Below are positions 56,698 through 64,000 of a stretch of DNA of 64,000 nucleotides, piece after piece (positions within the stretch are counted from its first letter, which is position 1; each line of letters starts with the position of its first letter). The position numbers and the translations under genes were made by a program. The DNA is from an uncultured Lachnospiraceae bacterium (GTDB lineage: Bacteria; Bacillota; Clostridia; Lachnospirales; Lachnospiraceae): the NCBI GenBank assembly GCA_910577785.1, contig CAJTNT010000022.1, positions 1-64,000 of the forward strand. Reading direction: 5' to 3'. The notes beneath the pieces were generated by a model, which was given only the letters and a program-made list of their open reading frames with translations, was not told the origin of the DNA and ran no database searches.

Positions 56698-57597
56698 TCA
56701 CTCCATCCTTCCATTCCCAGATTTTGGCCTTGCGCCATTCAAAAGCCAGATGGCCGCAATCAGCGCCGCACTGCAGACAGCAAGAGCCGCGGTGATGGCC
56801 AGAAAAGACGGCTGGCCCTGCTCCATCCAGGCAAAAAATTTTGTCTCCACCCGCAGCACCGATATCAGGTTCGCCCCCATATGCGCCAAAAATGCGCCGT
56901 AGAGATGCCCGCATTTTTCCATCAGCCATGCCAGGAGCAAGCCCAGAAGGCCGGCATACACAAACTGCACCAGATTCCTATGGAGGACGCCAAAAAGCAG
57001 CGCGGAAAGTAGCATGGCCAGGAACCGGCTGACCCTTTCCCTTTTCTTCCCATGCCCTGTCTTCTCCTCATTGTCCAGGATCATCATATCACAGAGCCTG
57101 CCGTATACGACCCCGCGGTAGAGAAGCTCTTCCAGAAACGGCGTCAGCAGGCAGGCTCCCAAAAGCTCAAACAGGATCCCTCCGGCAAAGAAATAGCCAG
57201 ACGTTTCCTGATAGCCCTCTGAGATTTCCTCCAGGGCAGTCAATGCCAGCACATTGTTGAGCGCCGTGCCCATCAGGACACCTGCCAGGAACATCAGCAG
57301 CCCATTGGCAATCTTTTGCCCATTGCCCTTTTGGGAATACTCCATCTCCATATGCTCCCAGAATACGGTGGGCTGCTTCCTGTCCTTGTTGTAATAATTG
57401 GCAATAAAAGGGATCGTAACTGCCACGGTTGCCGTCTGCAGCGCCATATACTGTTCCTGATAATCTGCGCCCAAGAAAGAAGCCAGCATTGCAAACAGGG
57501 ACATCGCCAGGTTCATCGCCACAAAGTAGATGAAAATTGGGTAAATCACATTCCAGGATTTTAAAATCGGGCTGTTTTGCCTATCTCTGAGATTCAT
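56698..57597 (-). CDS. CPBP-family intramembrane metalloprotease
   Basis: A 299-residue protein with about eight membrane segments. The CPBP (CAAX protease / bacteriocin-processing) motifs are FLEELLYRGVVYGRL, ALLFGVLHRNL and a late AFLAHMGANL, giving the E-E-x-x-x-R, H and H-x-x-x-N residues. Roles in the family include peptide maturation and self-immunity. GAGGAAATC precedes the ATG, which overlaps the preceding gene by 17 bp; the two form an operon with a sigma-D-like promoter. Confidence 0.9.
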   Translation of the reverse strand: MNLRDRQNSPILKSWNVIYPIFIYFVAMNLAMSLFAMLASFLGADYQEQYMALQTATVAVTIPFIANYYNKDRKQPTVFWEHMEMEYSQKGNGQKIANGLLMFLAGVLMGTALNNVLALTALEEISEGYQETSGYFFAGGILFELLGACLLTPFLEELLYRGVVYGRLCDMMILDNEEKTGHGKKRERVSRFLAMLLSALLFGVLHRNLVQFVYAGLLGLLLAWLMEKCGHLYGAFLAHMGANLISVLRVETKFFAWMEQGQPSFLAITAALAVCSAALIAAIWLLNGARPKSGNGRME

Positions 57598-58420
57598 GCT
57601 TGATTTCCTCTTTCCGCTCTGGCAGCGCCGTACCGCCTGATTTTTGTTGCTGTCCCAGGAGCGTAGCGCCGCTGGTCTCCTCTTCTATTTCATACTTCAT
57701 CTTGTGTAGCTTGGCGTCCTGGGAAATGGCGCGCAGGATACGGTTAATGTCCCCTGGGGAAAACATCCCGATGCACCCAGCAAGGGCATCGATGCTGTCC
57801 CGGTTCACCACCAGGCATCCTCCGCCTTCCAGAGGGATGGTCAGGCAGTCCTGGGGATTGGACACATCCCCCAGGCACAGCCTGTTGTTCTCAAAATCGC
57901 ACTGGAACTCCACGCCCTGGAATGAAATCCTGCCTGTGCTGTCCGCCATCACCGCATAGGGCGCTTCCCGGCGGTCCCCCAGAATCTTCTGCAGCGCCTC
58001 ATCGCTGACGTATTGCGTAACCACATGCAGGGGAATGGCATCGCTGCCTTCCTCGTTCCCAGAAGGCGTGTCAGGGGCAGGTTCTACGAAATGCCTGCGG
58101 CAGGCGCCCTCGCCCTGCATTGCCGCCTGCCCTATCCACTCCTGCACCGGCCTTTGCCAGGAAATGCCGCCTCTGGCACGTTCTTTCTGCTTCTCTAAGG
58201 CCTCTTCCTTGCGCTGCGCAAGGTCTTCGCGGTAGTCCTCAATATAGCCGTCCACCCGCTCCAATAGCTTATCCCATTCCTTGTCTGAAAATTCAGCGAT
58301 CGTTTTCCCGCCAGCGCTCTCCTTTGACGCGTCCTGGGGTTTCATTTTCGCTGCATACTCCTTGACTGCCTGGGAAAAATAGCTGTTTCCAGACATTGCT
58401 GCCACACTTCCTACTGCCAT
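57581..58420 (-). CDS. Hypothetical protein, motility-regulon candidate (DUF6033-like)
   Basis: A 279-residue soluble protein. The start MAVGSVAAMSGNSYFSQAV, then FSDKEWDKLLERVDGYIEDYRE, recalls a Lachnospiraceae family I know as DUF6033, but I am not certain. The middle is polar. The C-terminal half contains FQGVEFQCDFENNRLCLGD and MFSPGDINRILRAISQDAKL. No signal peptide. AGGAGGAGG precedes the ATG. A sigma-D-type promoter 130 bp upstream suggests expression with flagellar genes. It may act in motility or late flagellar assembly (inference). Confidence 0.6.
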   Translation of the reverse strand: MAVGSVAAMSGNSYFSQAVKEYAAKMKPQDASKESAGGKTIAEFSDKEWDKLLERVDGYIEDYREDLAQRKEEALEKQKERARGGISWQRPVQEWIGQAAMQGEGACRRHFVEPAPDTPSGNEEGSDAIPLHVVTQYVSDEALQKILGDRREAPYAVMADSTGRISFQGVEFQCDFENNRLCLGDVSNPQDCLTIPLEGGGCLVVNRDSIDALAGCIGMFSPGDINRILRAISQDAKLHKMKYEIEEETSGATLLGQQQKSGGTALPERKEEIKHESQR

Positions 58421-58552
58421 AAGCCTCCTCCTTCTATAACCAAAAAATTATCCTGCGAAACACGCTCCATCCTAAATACGCAAAAAGGCACTTCTCTCTA
58501 TCCATCCATAGAAACAAGCGCCCTCCCTAGCATCTTTCACTTAATGTTAGAT

Positions 58553-58579
58553 ATATCGGCAATTTCTGGCAAATGTTAA
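58553..58579 (-). promoter_or_regulatory. Sigma-D (motility) type promoter
   Basis: On the minus strand TTAA (58579-58576), 15 bases, then a perfect GCCGATAT (58560-58553). Transcription would start about 125 bases before the gene ending at 57581. Confidence 0.65.
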
Positions 58580-58672
58580 GTGGCATTGCCTAATCCAGTG
58601 AAAAAACTATCAATAAAGCAAATAAAAAGAAAATGAAAGGAATACGGAGGCAGAAGAAAAATCGTAAGAAGA

Positions 58673-58703
58673 AAGGCATAGCCAAAAGCCATGCCCTTCT
58701 TCC
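58673..58703 (-). terminator. Terminator of the GH127 gene
   Basis: AAGAAGGGCATGGC and GCTATGCCTTTCTT pair around TTTTG on the minus strand. A very similar hairpin (63783-63817) follows the paralogue at the right edge, so it was duplicated with the gene end. Confidence 0.7.
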
Positions 58704-58816
58704 TTATAGCTGCAATTTTATTTTACTGTTACCGTGCTGCATCTGCAATTGTTGTTTGCTTTTCCTATTTTACAGCTATAGCTTTCTTACTCCCTTACCG
58801 CTATATATCTGTGTTT

Positions 58817-61800
58817 TTATTTCACTTTTACCTTTACGGCAGAACTATACCCAGTAAACAATGTCTTGCCGCTGGTTTTTGTGTATGCTTTTACCTTGTA
58901 GTAGTAGGTGCCTTTCTTCATCTTAGCAAAACGTTTGCGGATTGTCTTCGCGGATTTCAGGTTAGCGACCCGCTTATATGTGCCATTTTTCTTGGTGGAA
59001 CGGTAAATGGCATAGCCGCTTGCCTTCGATACCTTGCCAAAGGACACGGTCACGTTCTTCCCGCTTGCCTTTGCCTTGACGCTTCCCGGCGTCTTCAGGA
59101 TATAGGCGCTCTTCGGGCCGCTGTAAGCCCCTTTTGTCTTGCCATTGTAAGCAATCACCTTATAGTAAGCGGTCTTCCCTGGCGTAGCTGACGTATCCCT
59201 ATAGGAAGTCTTCGTTGTCTGGCCAATCTTCTTGTAGCCAGAAGCTTTCTTATAGGAACGGTAAACCAGGTATCTGTCTGCATTCGATGCTTTCTTCCAG
59301 GTAATCTTTACCTTCTTGGCGCCAGCCCAGGCTGCTTTTAAGGAAGATGGGGCTCCCGGCTTCACAACGACTGGCGTAGGTTTGGCAAGGGCTTTGATGG
59401 CATCCTGCAGGTTCTTGGCTGCCTCGTCTACCTGTGCCTGGGTTGCATCCGCTTTGCTGTTTACGTTATTGGCTGCTGCCAGGGCATCCTGCATCTTCTT
59501 CCAGCTGCTGGCAGTGTAATCTGCTTCTTTTTTGCTCCCTGCATCTGCGATTGCTTTGGCAAGGGCCGTCTTATCTACTTTGGTTGGCTCTGTCACCTTC
59601 ACCAATCCATTGATGGCATCCTGCAGGTTCTTGGCTGCTTCCTCTATCTGTGCCTGGGTTGCTACTGCATTGCCATTTACGGCATTGGCTGCTTCCAGAG
59701 CATCCTGCATCTTCTTCCAGCTGTCCGCTGTGTAATCTGACTGTATCTTGGATTCGGCTGTGCGGATAACATTTGCCAGCTGCTGTTTATCCCAAACAAC
59801 CCCGCCTTCTGGGGAAACAGAAACCTTCACATAGGCATGGTAAGGCTGCTCTGCCAGTTCCGGCGCGAACATCGGCACAAACTGATATCCGTTGCTAGAA
59901 AGCACTGGGAACCCGTTCTGTTCATTGGTGGATACCGTAATATGGTCGTCCAGCTTGGTGGTAAGGACGATATTCAGCCAATTTGTGCTGCTATCCTGTG
60001 CGGCCATAACAAAGGGGCCGTACATAATGCTTGCTACTTCTGAGCCGTCAAGCGTATCCGGCGTCTTATCCAAATGGAGGTTCCAGGGCATGGTCACTTC
60101 GATGACATCATTTTCCTTAATGCCCTTCAGGCTTACATAGGTGCTGGCCTGTGCATTCGCTATCTTCTGCTCGCCGTTGACTTTTACAGAAAATCCTTTT
60201 GTTGCCCAGTAAGGTACGCGCAATTTCATGTCAAAGGACTGTGCAGCGGCGTTCCCCAGCTTCTGAACCGTCAATTTGGTCGTCTCAGAGGGGAATGCAG
60301 TCTCCTGTACAACTTTAACTCCCTTTTCCTGCCAGCTTACGGTGGATGGGAGGTACAGGCCTACGTATAAAGTATCGGCTGTCTTGGCATAAGCTGCCTC
60401 CTGGTATTTTACATGGTTCTCCATGCCTGTGCCGTGGCAGCAGGTAAAGGAATTGTAGTCGTCGCTAAGTTCGCTGGATTTCCATGCGCCAGGGCAGATG
60501 GGCAGCATATAGGTGGTGGAATTATGCTTGTCATCTGTTACGATTGGGGACTGGGAGGCTAGGATCTGGTTATAAAGTGTCCTCTCATAGTAGTCCATGT
60601 ACTCTGCATTATCCGGGTCATAGTTGTTCAGCATCATGCTCAGCTTCATCATATTGTAGGCCGCGCATGTCTCACAGTTCCTGGCGCCAATATAATTTGC
60701 CTGCTTGTAAGGCTCAGTAAACTTCTCTCCAAGGCCTACGCCGCCAGTAGAATATGCATAGCGGGAAACGGTCATCTGCCAGAAATTCTCCGCCACATTG
60801 TAATAATACATCTCCGGCTGGCCTGCAGTTACGGTTGCCTCATACATCTTGATGGCGCCGATAATCTGCGGGATGTGCTGGTTCGCATGGCGGTTCTGGA
60901 TATCGTCTACGTTTGCTGCCAGATTGCGGAAAAACCTGGTATTGTCAAATAATTTTGCACCCGCCAAGAATACGTCTGCATCGGCGTCGCCATCGGCCTT
61001 CGCATAGAGATACAGCTCTGCCATACACTCGTTGAATCCGCCAAACTCACCTGCAATATACATATCCCACATTTTCGTCAGCTGTTCCTGCGGAAGTACG
61101 CGCAGACGGTTATATGCCCATTTGCCAAGGGCTTTGGCTGCCACGAGCGCCTCGTCATTCCCTGCGCAGCGGTATGCGTCAATAAGGCCGGCCAGCAGCT
61201 TGTGCAGGGTATAATACGGCGCCCAGATCCCCTGGTTCGGGCTTCCGTAAGGAGTATACTGTTCCAGCAACGCAAACTGGTCTGGGGAATATGCGCTAAC
61301 AAAACCTTCGCCCCATTCATTGGGGTCGGTACTCCATCCTGAAGTCTGTACTCCCTTGGTCGTAAATGCTGCCGGATCTCCTTTGGATTTTTGCTGCAGC
61401 CTGTGGAGCTCGCTAACCATATTATCTAGCTTTGCCTTCAGCTCCGCGTCTTTGGTGGATGCATAAGCCAGAGAAAGGGCAGAGATATAATGCCCGGTGG
61501 AGTGGCCGCGCAGAAGCCCGGTCGGCGCATCCCATCCGCCCAATGGGGTCACGTTGGCAATCACATCATTTTCACCAAAGGTCTTATAGAAATTATAAAG
61601 CATCTGTTTGTTGTCCAGCAGTTTCAGGTATGTGATATCGCGCTCCCTGTTCTGTGTCAGGATAGAGCCGTCTTCCCCAATTTTGTCCAGGGAAATATCG
61701 TTCAGGTTGAAGCTGCTGGATACCGCATTCTTCACCGTATCTTCGCCATCGGTGACGGTTACATTTGCCGTAAGTTGCTCTGCCTGGCCTTCTACGGTTC

Positions 61801-63481
61801 CTTCTACGGTAAAGGCGCCGGCTGCCGCATATTTTTCCGGCTCAATGGAAGCCGGCCAGGTAATCTTCAGCTTGTTGGTACTCCCGTCTGAATATTTCAC
61901 AGATAAATAATTCGGAAGGGATGGGCTATGCCCAGTCAGTGTAGTTACATCAATGGAACTTGCTTTCTCCGTAATCACCGGGGTGCCGCGGAATGCCCAG
62001 ATCTTCACGTCAAGATCTGCTGTTCCTTTGACGCTCCCGGAAGAAAGGTTTGCCCGCAGCTTGCCGACTGCATCTGCAGAGCCTGCCTCTGGACGTTTCA
62101 CCTGGGCAATAAATTTCCCGGACTCATCTGCCTGTGCCGGTATGGTAACGACTCCTGCATCGCCTACCCATTCCCAGGTGATGGATGCGCCCCATTCACC
62201 GACTGAGGGAAGGGTGATGGTCTGTTGGAAGACATTATCCAGAGAGCCTACCAGATTTCCCACGGTTTCCTTGTCATGGTCTACAATCTGCTGGTCGGAA
62301 TAACGCTCTGCCACGGTCACAGCAATCTCTTTCGTAACAGGTGTGCCGTTCCCATATGTAATAGTTGCAATCAGGTTGCCTGTGGCCTCCCCAGAACCGC
62401 TGATTGGCCTGGTAATGATCGTGTTATAATAGCCGTCTTCCCCTTTTTCCCCAATGGCAAGCCCACTGTTCTGGCTTGTCCAGCTAATATCGGAGCCATA
62501 GAGGCCTTTGGACGGAAGCTTAATGCTTTCTACAAGGCCCGTCGTGTTGCTTAGGCTCAGGACATCTTTGTCTGCTGAAATAATCTCATCATCGGAAGGG
62601 CTGTACATGCCGCTGACTTCCTCAGCGCTCATGGCCCTGTTATAAATCCTGAAATCCGCAAATTTGCCCGTGGTCGTGCCATCATATGTGGAATACGTAT
62701 TTCCGATATAGTTCATGGTGGTATGGCCAAGGTCACTTAAGCTGACGCCTGTGTTTGTGGAACCGATGGCCTTCCCATTCTCATAATAAGTCATCTTTGT
62801 GCCATCCATAACAACGGTGAGCAAAAGCCAGCGTCCCTTGTCCATAGGCCTGCCTTTCGTTACAGATTGGTTGGCATTCCAGCCTTCCTTGCTGATAATC
62901 GCCATGCTGCCCCAGCCGTCCCAGCCATCAGCCCAGAGGAAGAAATATTTATTTTCGTCTGACTGGAAATTCCAAAGGCTGTGGAATGCATCATTTGCGC
63001 CAGGCTTCAGCTGCGCCCAGATGCTGATGGTTGCCGAGTCGCAGCCATTAAAAATATCATCGGGAAGCTTCAGATAAGGGCCATAGTCCTCATTCTTGAT
63101 GTTCAGCTCCAGCGTATTCATTGTCTTCCCCAATACATTTTCCTTGCCCCAGGCATAAGTCCCTGCCACTGCGCCCTCTGCCTTTACCACTTCTGCACTG
63201 TGCGCCGTGTTGCCAGTCTTGTCCATTACAATGGTAGCCTCGCTGTTATCGCCCTGGTCAAAATCGTAATGCAGGATTAAGCCATCCTCGGCCTGGGCTT
63301 TTGGTTCTCTTGCTTCTGGCGCATCGGCCTCTTCGGCCTGCGGCACATCCAGCCCTTCCGCATCCGGCGCGGCCTCTTCGGCCTGCACTGCCATCCCCTG
63401 GAAGGACACTCCTGTAAATACAAGCGCCAGCGAAAGGACGACAGACAGAATCCTGTTGATAAGTCGCTTCTTCTTTCCCAT
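58817..63481 (-). CDS. Secreted GH127-type beta-L-arabinofuranosidase, multidomain
   Basis: A 1554-residue exported glycosidase. After a signal peptide (1-35) comes a LamG-like domain (about 67-285), two bacterial Ig-like repeats (about 300-495), a Big_4-type domain (about 500-585) and a GH127/DUF1680 catalytic domain (about 590-1110). Zinc and catalytic residues of the family are present as NCETCAAYN and FTCCHGTGMEN, with the GFNECMAEL segment before. Two FIVAR repeats (about 1235-1365; AKNLQDAI motif) and two fibronectin-like repeats follow. It likely trims beta-arabinofuranose from plant glycoproteins at the cell surface. GGAGG precedes the ATG. No LPxTG anchor is visible. Confidence 0.92.
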   Translation of the reverse strand: MGKKKRLINRILSVVLSLALVFTGVSFQGMAVQAEEAAPDAEGLDVPQAEEADAPEAREPKAQAEDGLILHYDFDQGDNSEATIVMDKTGNTAHSAEVVKAEGAVAGTYAWGKENVLGKTMNTLELNIKNEDYGPYLKLPDDIFNGCDSATISIWAQLKPGANDAFHSLWNFQSDENKYFFLWADGWDGWGSMAIISKEGWNANQSVTKGRPMDKGRWLLLTVVMDGTKMTYYENGKAIGSTNTGVSLSDLGHTTMNYIGNTYSTYDGTTTGKFADFRIYNRAMSAEEVSGMYSPSDDEIISADKDVLSLSNTTGLVESIKLPSKGLYGSDISWTSQNSGLAIGEKGEDGYYNTIITRPISGSGEATGNLIATITYGNGTPVTKEIAVTVAERYSDQQIVDHDKETVGNLVGSLDNVFQQTITLPSVGEWGASITWEWVGDAGVVTIPAQADESGKFIAQVKRPEAGSADAVGKLRANLSSGSVKGTADLDVKIWAFRGTPVITEKASSIDVTTLTGHSPSLPNYLSVKYSDGSTNKLKITWPASIEPEKYAAAGAFTVEGTVEGQAEQLTANVTVTDGEDTVKNAVSSSFNLNDISLDKIGEDGSILTQNRERDITYLKLLDNKQMLYNFYKTFGENDVIANVTPLGGWDAPTGLLRGHSTGHYISALSLAYASTKDAELKAKLDNMVSELHRLQQKSKGDPAAFTTKGVQTSGWSTDPNEWGEGFVSAYSPDQFALLEQYTPYGSPNQGIWAPYYTLHKLLAGLIDAYRCAGNDEALVAAKALGKWAYNRLRVLPQEQLTKMWDMYIAGEFGGFNECMAELYLYAKADGDADADVFLAGAKLFDNTRFFRNLAANVDDIQNRHANQHIPQIIGAIKMYEATVTAGQPEMYYYNVAENFWQMTVSRYAYSTGGVGLGEKFTEPYKQANYIGARNCETCAAYNMMKLSMMLNNYDPDNAEYMDYYERTLYNQILASQSPIVTDDKHNSTTYMLPICPGAWKSSELSDDYNSFTCCHGTGMENHVKYQEAAYAKTADTLYVGLYLPSTVSWQEKGVKVVQETAFPSETTKLTVQKLGNAAAQSFDMKLRVPYWATKGFSVKVNGEQKIANAQASTYVSLKGIKENDVIEVTMPWNLHLDKTPDTLDGSEVASIMYGPFVMAAQDSSTNWLNIVLTTKLDDHITVSTNEQNGFPVLSSNGYQFVPMFAPELAEQPYHAYVKVSVSPEGGVVWDKQQLANVIRTAESKIQSDYTADSWKKMQDALEAANAVNGNAVATQAQIEEAAKNLQDAINGLVKVTEPTKVDKTALAKAIADAGSKKEADYTASSWKKMQDALAAANNVNSKADATQAQVDEAAKNLQDAIKALAKPTPVVVKPGAPSSLKAAWAGAKKVKITWKKASNADRYLVYRSYKKASGYKKIGQTTKTSYRDTSATPGKTAYYKVIAYNGKTKGAYSGPKSAYILKTPGSVKAKASGKNVTVSFGKVSKASGYAIYRSTKKNGTYKRVANLKSAKTIRKRFAKMKKGTYYYKVKAYTKTSGKTLFTGYSSAVKVKVK

Positions 63482-63843
63482 AACTTTAAAACCTCCTTTT
63501 ATGATGCTTCCTTAAGTATATCTGGCGTTTTCCCGGCAATCTTGTTTGAAAAACACCGAATATGCTTATCATTTTTAGCTTATTTATTATAGCATTCAAA
63601 AAACTTTTTCATAGGATAATAATTTATGTTTCCTTCCATATTTTAAACTAAATTTGGGGGTTGTAGAAGTGTAGGATAGCCCACATCATCAGATATTGTA
63701 AAAATACAATGCTCCCATCATAAGAAACTGTCAAGGCTTAGGCACCTCACGGATCATGGTATACTATCGGTACACATAAAGAAAGAAGGATACAGCCAAA
63801 AGCCATATCCTTCTTCTTACAGTCAAAATCTTAAACCTAATTT
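63482..63843. other. Intergenic region between the two GH paralogues
   Basis: 362 bp without a gene. It should hold the promoter of the GH127 gene. The AAAAGGAGG ribosome binding site is next to the ATG. A terminator for the right-hand paralogue lies at 63783-63817. An AT-rich stretch near 63570-63650 gives many possible -10 boxes and no clear choice. Confidence 0.5.
63783..63817 (-). terminator. Terminator of the right-edge paralogue
   Basis: On the minus strand GAAGAAGGATAT and ATCCTTCTTTC arms enclose a GGCTTTTGGCTGT loop. It resembles 58673-58703 in loop and flanks. Confidence 0.65.
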
Positions 63844-64000
63844 TTATTTCACCTTTACTTTTACGGCAGAACTATACCCTGTAAACAATGTCTTGCCGCC
63901 CGTCTTGCGATATGCTTTTACCTTGTAGTAATAGGTGCCTTTCTTCATCTTGGCAAAACGTTTGCGGATTGTCTTTGCGGACTTGAGGTTCGCGACCCGC
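63844..64000 (-). CDS. Partial paralogue of the secreted glycosidase, C-terminal repeat
   Basis: Only the last 51 residues are in the window. They read RVANLKSAKTIRKRF, then GTYYYKVKAYRKTGGKTLF and end in KVKVK, differing from the GH127 protein end at just two residues. So a second secreted protein with the same fibronectin-like repeat lies in tandem. Its catalytic type cannot be told from this piece. Confidence 0.85.
   Translation of the reverse strand, partial: RVANLKSAKTIRKRFAKMKKGTYYYKVKAYRKTGGKTLFTGYSSAVKVKVK

Larger units (their letters stand above)
58421..58816. other. Intergenic region between GH127 gene and the DUF6033-like operon
   Basis: A 396 bp gap. It holds the terminator of the GH127 gene (58673-58703), and the promoter of the leftward operon (58553-58579). 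The CACTTAA/TTAAGTG pair (58538-58544 and 58575-58581) brackets that promoter. Nothing else was recognised. Confidence 0.6.

Noticed and set aside
1..64000. tRNA, rRNA or transposase genes
   Set aside because: No cloverleaf with CCA-type context, no rRNA-like conserved blocks and no DDE or HUH transposase motifs were recognised on either strand by eye.

Overview
The window looks like chromosomal DNA of a flagellated, anaerobic Firmicute of the Clostridia, most likely a Lachnospiraceae gut commensal. Signs are strong AGGAGG ribosome binding sites with ATG, GTG and TTG starts, a class 1B PyrD/PyrK pair, MutS2, a YhaM-type HD exonuclease, a CsrA-like protein beside flagellin, and a large secreted GH127 arabinofuranosidase with FIVAR and fibronectin-like repeats. 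No rRNA, tRNA, CRISPR array or intact insertion sequence was seen. The organism call rests on protein flavour, not on a marker gene.

Layout. 1-3.3 kb: AT-rich end of an integrated element (ParA, a hypothetical protein, a DUF1016 nuclease) inserted in the 3' end of rlmD, with a 133 bp copy of the rlmD 3' region at each end. 3-18 kb: housekeeping genes (rlmD, yhaM-like, a degenerate HtrA-like protein, mutS2, a two-component system) and a metal-chaperone block with two CobW GTPases, one His-rich and one fused to a DUF1980-like domain, followed by a DUF2156 protein and an ABC exporter. 18.6-22.7 kb: operon pyrC-pyrF-pyrK-pyrD. 22.9-27.6 kb: Uma2-like protein, ECF sigma factor with a beta-propeller anti-sigma candidate, and a PIN-domain module lying between 240 bp direct repeats.

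27.7-48.6 kb: one long leftward flagellar glycosylation locus. It starts with a CsrA-like regulator and flagellin, then a Maf-type glycosyltransferase, PseB, an acetamidino-type amidotransferase trio, a CgeB-like glycosyltransferase, two radical SAM enzymes, a split transketolase, two SDR enzymes, a methyltransferase, a heptose kinase/nucleotidyltransferase, GmhA, and a PseF-GNAT fusion. Transketolase can make sedoheptulose 7-phosphate, GmhA can isomerise it and the HldE-like enzyme can activate it, so the locus may carry its own nucleotide-heptose route as well as part of a nonulosonic acid route.

48.6-49.7 kb: the most interesting spot. A small tyrosine recombinase gene lies between near-perfect 26 bp inverted repeats, next to the csrA-like and flagellin genes. 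The enclosed segment has a sigma-D-like promoter at its far end pointing out; inversion would aim it at csrA and flagellin. I propose a self-encoded flagellar phase switch (inference).

50-64 kb: a DUF3800 remnant preceded by a candidate small RNA, then alaS, a 42-residue membrane protein, a signal peptidase with a long acidic N-terminus, holA, a GNAT protein, a CPBP protease, a gene with a sigma-D-like promoter, and the GH127 enzyme with a second paralogue starting at the right edge. Several proteins (RlmD, LepB, HtrA-like, PseF, anti-sigma) carry low-complexity charged inserts made of short tandem repeats.
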